Assembly: GCA_047633175.1 (NCBI GenBank)
Contig: JBLIEQ010000002.1
Location: forward strand, 1-64,000
Direction of reading: 5' to 3'
Length of the DNA stretch: 64,000 nucleotides
Origin: Motiliproteus sp047633175
GTDB taxonomy: Bacteria > Pseudomonadota > Gammaproteobacteria > Pseudomonadales > Balneatricaceae
Below the pieces are notes generated by a model, which made no database searches, was not told where the DNA came from, and saw nothing but the letters and a program-made list of their open reading frames with translations. The translations under genes and the position numbers were made by a program. Positions 58,842 to 64,000 of the stretch are shown piece by piece. Within the stretch, counting starts at the first letter, position 1. Each line of letters opens with the position of its first letter.

Positions 58842-59807
58842 TTAGAGCTGATCCATCGCCTTGAAATCAAGATAGAGTTCATCGAGTAGCGCCAGCATAT
58901 CGGCCGGTAGCGGCACCTCCCAAGACATCAGTTCCTCCGTCACGGGATGGTACAGTTCCAGGCGCTTGGCATGCAGCGCCTGGCGCCTGAAGCCGCTCAG
59001 GGTCTCCCGCAGCTCCAGAGTAACTCCCTTGGGTAGCCGCAGCCGACCACCGTATTGAGGATCGCCGATGATCGGGTAGCCGATATGCGCCATATGCACA
59101 CGAATCTGATGGGTTCGACCAGTTTCCAGCTTCAGGCGTATATGGGTATGAGCGCGAAACTTTTTGATCAGCCGATAGTGCGTAACCGCCTCCTTGCCCG
59201 TGGGGCTGACCGCCATTTTCTGGCGCTGCTTGGAGTGCCTTGCCATCGGTTCGTCGACACAGCCACCGCCCGTCATGACCCCGATAGCCACCGCTTCATA
59301 CTCACGTCCCATCGCTCGCTCTTGCAACTGCGCGACCAGATCAGTCTGCGCCTCCAGTGTCTTGGCCACCACCATCAAACCGGTCGTCTCTTTATCCAGT
59401 CGATGCACGATGCCCGCGCGCGGCACCCCACTAACACAGGGGCAATGATGCAACAGCGCATTCAACAGCGTGCCATCATGGTGACCCGCTCCGGGATGAA
59501 CGACCAACCCCGTGGGTTTATTGAGTATCAAAATATGATCATCTTCGTAGACGATATCAAGTTCGATCGCTTCGGGCTGCCAGCGTTCCTCCTGCTGCAC
59601 GGCAGCCTGTACTAGAATCTGCTCGCCGCCGATCACTTTTTCGCGGGCGCGCAACTGCTTGCCGTCGACCAGCAGCTCGCCATTTTTAATCCAGGTCTGC
59701 AGCCGTGAGCGCGAATGTTCGGGGAACAACTGTGCCACGACTTGGTCGAGGCGGAGCCCACCCATAGGGTCGGGCACTATAGCTTGGAGGTGAATCGTTT
59801 GGGTCAT
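58842..59807 (-). CDS. rluD: 23S rRNA pseudouridine(1911/1915/1917) synthase
   Basis: 321 residues. N-terminal S4 domain (RLDQVVAQLFPEHSRSRLQT) and pseudouridine synthase catalytic domain with the essential aspartate D138 in HRLDKETTGLMVVAK, plus ILNKPTGLVVHPG and HQIRVHMAHIGYPIIGDP. Modifies helix 69 of 23S rRNA, needed for ribosome assembly. Divergent from bamD as in E. coli. Confidence 0.96.
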   Translation of the reverse strand: MTQTIHLQAIVPDPMGGLRLDQVVAQLFPEHSRSRLQTWIKNGELLVDGKQLRAREKVIGGEQILVQAAVQQEERWQPEAIELDIVYEDDHILILNKPTGLVVHPGAGHHDGTLLNALLHHCPCVSGVPRAGIVHRLDKETTGLMVVAKTLEAQTDLVAQLQERAMGREYEAVAIGVMTGGGCVDEPMARHSKQRQKMAVSPTGKEAVTHYRLIKKFRAHTHIRLKLETGRTHQIRVHMAHIGYPIIGDPQYGGRLRLPKGVTLELRETLSGFRRQALHAKRLELYHPVTEELMSWEVPLPADMLALLDELYLDFKAMDQL

Positions 59808-59996
59808 GAAAGTCCTGCTCGGGTCATCGTCTCAACCAGACACGCTAAACCAGGCACCAAGGGTGTTGGGTTTAAAGGTCTGCTGTGGTTAAATAATCGC
59901 CCCAGTATAACCGAATCTTGCGCTCAATCGCACTCGGACGGGTTTATCGATGCGGCATCTTGCTGACATCCAACATCTACTCTTGAGATCTGGACG

Positions 59997-60758
59997 ATGA
60001 AGCATCTCGTCAAGCTAACGCTTGCTCTAACCTTTACCAGCTTTCTCAGTGGCTGCGCCCTTTTTAGCGGCGATGCTACGGAAGCCGATATCCCTGAAAC
60101 TCAACTTTGGAATGAGGCCAAATCATTTCTCACTGACAGCAATTTTGAGCTGGCCGGACAAAAGCTGGAGGCCCTGGAATCACGCTACCCCTTCGGCCGC
60201 TTTTCCGAGCAGGCACAGCTGGAACTCATCTATGCCTACCACAAGCAGGGCAAATCGGGTGAAGCCATCGCGGCTGCCGACCGTTTTATCCGTCTCCACC
60301 CCAAGCATGAAAACATCGATTACGCCTACTACCTGCGTGGACTGACGCGTTTTCTTGCAGACCAAAGTATCGTCAATCGCTTTCTGCCTACCGATATGTC
60401 GATGCGTGACTCGGGCGCGGCCAAAGAATCCTTTGATGACTTTGCCATCCTGCTGGAGCGTTACCCCAGCAGCCAGCACGCTCCTGATGCGCGTAAGCGG
60501 ATGATCTTTTTGCGTAATCAACTGGCTCTGTACGAGATCCATGTCGCCCGCTACTACCTCAAACGCGGCGCCTTCGTCGCGGCAACCAATCGCGGCCGCT
60601 ACGTGCTCGAAAACTTTGCCCAGACCACCTCCATTGCCGATGCCCTGGCGGTAATGGTCCGCGGCTATACCGAACTGGGACTCAGTGACCTGTCCGCCAA
60701 CTCACAGATCGTGCTAGAACAAAACTATCCTGATTACCCCGGTCTGGTGTTGGACTAA
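59997..60758 (+). CDS. bamD: Outer-membrane assembly lipoprotein BamD
   Basis: 253 residues. Signal peptide with lipobox FLSGC (lipid C20). TPR-type helices follow: WNEAKSFLTDSNFELAGQKL, AYHKQGKSGEAIAAADRFIR, YAYYLRGLTRFLADQSIVNR, with the HxDYAYYLRGL motif characteristic of BamD. Essential part of the BAM complex at the inner face of the outer membrane. Next to rluD as in other gammaproteobacteria. Confidence 0.95.
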   Translation: MKHLVKLTLALTFTSFLSGCALFSGDATEADIPETQLWNEAKSFLTDSNFELAGQKLEALESRYPFGRFSEQAQLELIYAYHKQGKSGEAIAAADRFIRLHPKHENIDYAYYLRGLTRFLADQSIVNRFLPTDMSMRDSGAAKESFDDFAILLERYPSSQHAPDARKRMIFLRNQLALYEIHVARYYLKRGAFVAATNRGRYVLENFAQTTSIADALAVMVRGYTELGLSDLSANSQIVLEQNYPDYPGLVLD

Positions 60759-60787
60759 TCACTCGACCCTCAACTCTGGAATAGACG

Positions 60788-61666
60788 ATGGATCGCCACG
60801 CTATTATCGATGCGATGAGAGTACTGCCGGAGATCGATCCGCAGTTTGAAATTGAGCGTCGTATCGCCTTTATCAAGGCCCGACTCCAGCAATCCGGATT
60901 ACAACATCTCGTACTGGGCATCAGCGGGGGCGTCGATTCCTCCACCTGTGGTCGTCTGGCGCAGCTGGCTGTCGAGCAGCTTAACTCTGAAACCAACAGC
61001 TTTGAAACCAACAGCCTTGAAACCGACGACCTTGAAACCAGCAGCGTCCCCTACCGTTTTATCGCGGTTCGGCTACCCTATGGTATTCAAGCCGACGAAG
61101 CCGATGCCCAACAGGCGCTGGCCTTTATCCGCCCCAGCGACAGCATCACCATCAATATTAAACCGGGTGTCGACGGCCTGCAGCAAGCCACTCTGACTGG
61201 CTTGCAGCCGCAACGACTGCTCCAGACGACGAACGCGGGCATCGACTTCGCCAAAGGCAATGTGAAGGCACGCGCCCGCATGGTCGCCCAGTATCAGGTT
61301 GCGGGGCTGGTCGGCGGGCTGGTGCTGGGCACCGATCACTCGGCTGAGAACATCACCGGCTTCTTTACCAAATTCGGCGATGGTGCCTGCGATCTTGCGC
61401 CGCTGTTCGGTCTCAGTAAGCGCCAGGTGCGCTTATTGGCATCGACCCTGGGCGCACCTGATAATCTGACCCAGAAAACGCCCACCGCCGATCTGGAGTG
61501 CCTGGAGCCTCTAAAAACCGATGAGCAGGCGCTGGGAGTGAGTTACGAGGCTATCGATGATTTTCTTGAAGGCCGGCCGGTCAGTGTCTCGCTCGAGGAG
61601 AAGATCACCAGGATCTACCTGAACAGCCAGCATAAACGCCAGCCGATACCGACTATTTACGACTAG
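60788..61666 (+). CDS. nadE: NH3-dependent NAD+ synthetase with an unusual repeat insertion
   Basis: 292 residues, slightly longer than the usual 275. Converts nicotinic acid adenine dinucleotide to NAD+. P-loop pyrophosphatase motif SGGVDS at 46-51; downstream GTDHSAENITGFFTKFGDG and QKTPTADLECL are canonical. Between alpha and beta elements (about 68-87) is a repetitive insertion of ETNSF/ETNSL/ETDDL/ETSS, encoded by a 15-bp tandem repeat and rare in this family. No glutaminase domain, so ammonia is the nitrogen donor. The 3' end overlaps thiO (opposite strand) by 14 bp. Confidence 0.93.
   Translation: MDRHAIIDAMRVLPEIDPQFEIERRIAFIKARLQQSGLQHLVLGISGGVDSSTCGRLAQLAVEQLNSETNSFETNSLETDDLETSSVPYRFIAVRLPYGIQADEADAQQALAFIRPSDSITINIKPGVDGLQQATLTGLQPQRLLQTTNAGIDFAKGNVKARARMVAQYQVAGLVGGLVLGTDHSAENITGFFTKFGDGACDLAPLFGLSKRQVRLLASTLGAPDNLTQKTPTADLECLEPLKTDEQALGVSYEAIDDFLEGRPVSVSLEEKITRIYLNSQHKRQPIPTIYD
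60989..61048 (+). repeat. 15-bp coding tandem repeat (4 units) in nadE
   Basis: Units GAAACCAACAGCTTT (60989), GAAACCAACAGCCTT (61004), GAAACCGACGACCTT (61019) and GAAACCAGCAGCGTC (61034). It keeps the frame, adding five residues per unit. Confidence 0.93.
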
Positions 61667-62780
61667 GTAATGGCCACTGATAGGGGCTGGAATCAAGCTG
61701 CGGTGTGCGTTCGAGCATCAGATCTGCCACCAGCCGGCAGGACGCCGGTGCCAGCACCAGGCCATTACGGAAGTGCCCGGCGTTCAGAAAGAGATTGTCG
61801 AACCCCTCTACCGGACCTATATAGGGTACCCCGTCCGGTGACCCGGGCCGCAACCCGGCCCACTGTGCCTCGACCTGAGACTCTTGCAGAGCCGGCAGCA
61901 GGGCGACGGCCGATTGATACAGGGAGTCATACGCCGATTCAGTCACCCGCTTATCAAACCCCTGGTATTCCAGGGTACTCCCGACCAGAATCCGGCCATC
62001 GGCACGCGGAATCAGATAACGCCCGCCGCTGAGCACCACCCGATCCAGCAGCGGCCCCCGGCCCCTGTAGGCTTCGGTATTAAAGAGCAACATCTGCCCC
62101 TTCACCGGCGCCACCGCCAGCTGCAGATCAAGTTGCTGCATCAGCGCACCACTCCAGGCACCGGCCGCGATCAAAAACTGTCCGCCGGCAAAACGGCCCG
62201 CGCTCGAGTCCACCGCCTGCAGCCGCCCCTTGGACGTGACAAAGCCATAAACCTCGGCATCCGTGACCAACCTGACCGCCGGATTCAACTCCAGCGAGCG
62301 CCGCAGCGCCTGCCCCAGGCGCGGGTTACGGATACTGGCGACCTCAGGCATCCACAGGCCCCGGGGTTGCTCAAACTGAATATGGGGTTCCAGTGCCTGG
62401 ACCTCCCTGGCCGCGATCTGCGTTAACGACTGCCCGTGCTCGAATGCCCAGCGCAGGGCCTCGGCCTCATCCTCGACGCCAAGCATCAGCAAACCCCTGG
62501 TGCGCAGCTCCGGACTGATCCCCGTCTCTCGCTCCAGCGTGTCCGCCAGGATCGCATAATGTCCCTGGGACCAGCTTGCCAGTTGCGTTACGGCATCTAA
62601 ATAGCGCCAGGGGTACAGCGGTGAGACGATCCCCCCACCTGCCCAGGAGGCTTCCTGGGCAGGCGCACCCCGCTCCAATAGAGTGACTCTCTGACCGGCA
62701 GCTGCCAGCTCCCGAGCCGCCATCAACCCCATAACTCCGGCTCCTATAATCACAACATCCGTTTGCGGCTGAACCGTCAT
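61653..62780 (-). CDS. thiO: Glycine/D-amino-acid oxidase ThiO-type
   Basis: 375 residues from the ATG at 62780 (MTVQPQTDVVIIGAGVMGL), a better start than the frame to 62870. FAD-binding GAGVMGL, WAGGGIVSPLYPWRY, AAGAWSGALMQQL and the C-terminal GLRPGSPDGVPYIGPVEGF and NAGHFRNGLVLAPAS. Oxidises glycine to iminoacetate, giving dehydroglycine for the thiamine thiazole ring. Lies next to pilin-type genes as in Pseudomonas (PA4548/fimT). Its 3' end overlaps nadE by 14 bp in convergent orientation. Confidence 0.87.
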   Translation of the reverse strand: MTVQPQTDVVIIGAGVMGLMAARELAAAGQRVTLLERGAPAQEASWAGGGIVSPLYPWRYLDAVTQLASWSQGHYAILADTLERETGISPELRTRGLLMLGVEDEAEALRWAFEHGQSLTQIAAREVQALEPHIQFEQPRGLWMPEVASIRNPRLGQALRRSLELNPAVRLVTDAEVYGFVTSKGRLQAVDSSAGRFAGGQFLIAAGAWSGALMQQLDLQLAVAPVKGQMLLFNTEAYRGRGPLLDRVVLSGGRYLIPRADGRILVGSTLEYQGFDKRVTESAYDSLYQSAVALLPALQESQVEAQWAGLRPGSPDGVPYIGPVEGFDNLFLNAGHFRNGLVLAPASCRLVADLMLERTPQLDSSPYQWPLPSRK

Positions 62781-62885
62781 CTCGCACTCCTTAAGGCTAT
62801 TTTTTGGTGAAAAAGGGGAGCATACCTTAACAGGTTCCTGGCAGGAGATGGACGCAGGCAGAGATTGCACCCGACCCTTAGCGAT

Positions 62886-63479
62886 TCAAAGCACGAGAGT
62901 ATAATGGCAGGGGGTTGCAGCGGTCCGCAGCCGTCCTGAATGCGGCAACACTAGCTTTCGCTGCAGTCCGGTATCACCATTAGCATGACCGACACAAAAG
63001 GTGCCATTCAAAGACCCCAATGCGCCGGAAGCATCGTACGCAATAAAGTCGCCGCGATTCCACATCAGCCGCTGCCTGAGGCCCAGAGGTTCAAACACCT
63101 GCAGCAGCAGATCCCCCTGAGTGGCATCCAGCTGTCGATCATTATCCTGATCAACAAACACCAGCCAGCCCTGATTCCAGGATATTTTTCCCGTTGCCCC
63201 GCTGCCAGCGCACTCACCCAGGATGAGTGCCTGGCGACAGAGAAGCACCCGCTGGCCCCGGTTAATCGCCTCGGATCGCGCCCACATGAGCGAGGTCCGC
63301 AGGGTTGTCGCCAGGGTGTCGACCTGATTACTGGCCACCAGAGACTGAAAACCGCTGACTCCCAGGGTACTCAGGGTGGTTGCGATCCCCAAGACAATGA
63401 CTAATTCAGTCAGCGTAAATCCGCGCTGCGAAGCCGAAAACGACACCCCAGGGTGCCGTCGAACGAGCGTCCTGCTCAT
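62886..63479 (-). CDS. FimT/GspH-type minor pseudopilin
   Basis: 197 residues. Prepilin signal with cleavage after G20 (SASQRG|FTLTELVIVLG), the conserved glutamate at mature position 5, and a long hydrophobic helix. C-terminal GspH-like beta domain with GWLVFVDQDNDRQLDATQGD, and a disulfide-suggesting CVGHANGDTG. Probably primes the type IV pilus or DNA-uptake machine. A pilin gene lies upstream in the same orientation. Confidence 0.85.
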   Translation of the reverse strand: MSRTLVRRHPGVSFSASQRGFTLTELVIVLGIATTLSTLGVSGFQSLVASNQVDTLATTLRTSLMWARSEAINRGQRVLLCRQALILGECAGSGATGKISWNQGWLVFVDQDNDRQLDATQGDLLLQVFEPLGLRQRLMWNRGDFIAYDASGALGSLNGTFCVGHANGDTGLQRKLVLPHSGRLRTAATPCHYTLVL

Positions 63480-63591
63480 GGTCTTGCTCCTGTCTAATCC
63501 GTGACAGACTATTGATTAACAACAGAGTAAGTATAGGCGCCCTTGCTACCATTGCCTCAACGATTGCCTCGTCGACTGCAAAGGATATCAA

Positions 63592-64000
63592 TTAAGGCCA
63601 ACAGGAAGTTCCCGCACCGCTCTTACCGCGCACACCGGTATGAGCCAGGGTCAGGGTACCGCAGCTATCGCCACTCTGGTCATTTTTGGGCGTTGCTGTC
63701 AGCGTAAATGAGGTTGCACTCAGGGAGGCGATATCCAGATCATAAAACTTATCGTCTCCATCCAGGGGGGCCTCAGCGGGGAATATTGTGGGCGCCCCGG
63801 TGGCCTTGGCACAGCTGCCCACATCGGTCGTTGCCGCGCCACAATAGCTGCTGTTGACCGTAAAGTGCCGCTCCATCGCCCCGGCAAAGGAGACCAGCGC
63901 ACCCATGCCATCGGCGCGACGCGAGTTCTCCACATACTGCATATAGGAGGGGTAGGCGATAGCGGTAAGAATGCCGATAATCGCCACCACCACCATCAAT
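63592..64000 (-). CDS. Type IV pilin / PilE-like protein, 5' end beyond window
   Basis: At least 135 residues; the N-terminus with the prepilin signal lies outside the window. The visible start (MVVVAIIGILTAIAYPSYMQ) is the hydrophobic helix of a type IV pilin. The globular domain has cysteines in SSYCGAATTDVGSC and a C-terminal GTSCWP, suggesting disulfide bonds. The pattern YVENSRRADGMGALVSFAGA matches PilE-type minor pilins used with FimT, so PilE is the best guess. Confidence 0.82.
   Translation of the reverse strand, partial: LMVVVAIIGILTAIAYPSYMQYVENSRRADGMGALVSFAGAMERHFTVNSSYCGAATTDVGSCAKATGAPTIFPAEAPLDGDDKFYDLDIASLSATSFTLTATPKNDQSGDSCGTLTLAHTGVRGKSGAGTSCWP

Overview
This window looks like a chromosomal segment of a marine-type gammaproteobacterium, in the broad Pseudomonadales/Oceanospirillales range. 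That placement rests on gene order I recognise (hemA-prfA-prmC, lolB-tRNA-Gln-prs-rplY-pth-ychF-tRNA-Met, bamD divergent from rluD-pgeF-clpB, a fimT/pilE-type pilin locus beside thiO, and a Pseudomonas-like nitrate assimilation cluster with a kinase/phosphatase fusion). I could not run any search, so no genus is claimed.

Layout. 1-4.4 kb (minus strand): CoA-binding protein (partial), MoeB/ThiF-like adenylyltransferase, prmC, prfA, hemA. 4.8-11.4 kb (plus): a TPR lipoprotein, lolB, tRNA-Gln, prs, rplY, pth, ychF, tRNA-Met, two defective tRNA-Met-derived repeats and a second tRNA-Gln. The ispE gene usually found between lolB and prs is absent. 11.5-24.3 kb: a FimX-like degenerate GGDEF/EAL protein, argS, a lytic-transglycosylase-like lipoprotein, a large Ig-like-repeat lipoprotein, a ZntB-like transporter flanked by 225-bp direct repeats, a LysE-type exporter and several uncharacterised envelope proteins. 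24.5-31.6 kb (minus): nirB-nirD-FAD reductase-nasA nitrate assimilation operon, preceded by a good sigma-54 promoter and an NtrC-like palindrome. 31.9-37.8 kb (plus): a RimB-like retropepsin, rimK, an M14-type deacylase, nhaA and a Kef-type antiporter. 38-41.4 kb (plus): a nitrate/nitrite MFS transporter with its own sigma-54 promoter, then a PP2C phosphatase-Ser/Thr kinase fusion.

41.9-51 kb (minus) is a visibly AT-richer island: a tellurite-resistance/Ter stress system with terB, terC, four TerD-family proteins and a four-gene biosynthetic module (TRSP phosphoribosyltransferase, HAD phosphatase, StiP/PELOTA phosphoribosyltransferase-like protein, CitE-like lyase). 51.3-64 kb returns to core genes: msrB, ilvIH, clpB (with a heat-shock-like promoter), pgeF, rluD, bamD, nadE, thiO, a FimT/GspH-type pseudopilin and a partial type IV pilin.

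The recurring theme is repetition. There is a ~90-bp family of intergenic palindromic elements (at least six loci), a ~225-bp longer element (two copies plus a fragment), and many short tandem duplications (8-, 10-, 12-, 15-, 19-, 94-, 99- and 132-bp periods), mostly at gene ends and junctions. One of them has created a 42-codon ORF from the end of rimK. The most interesting candidates for follow-up are the Ter biosynthetic island, the tRNA-Met-derived 99-bp repeats, the split NtrC/sigma-54 nitrate regulon and the dispersed repeat families.
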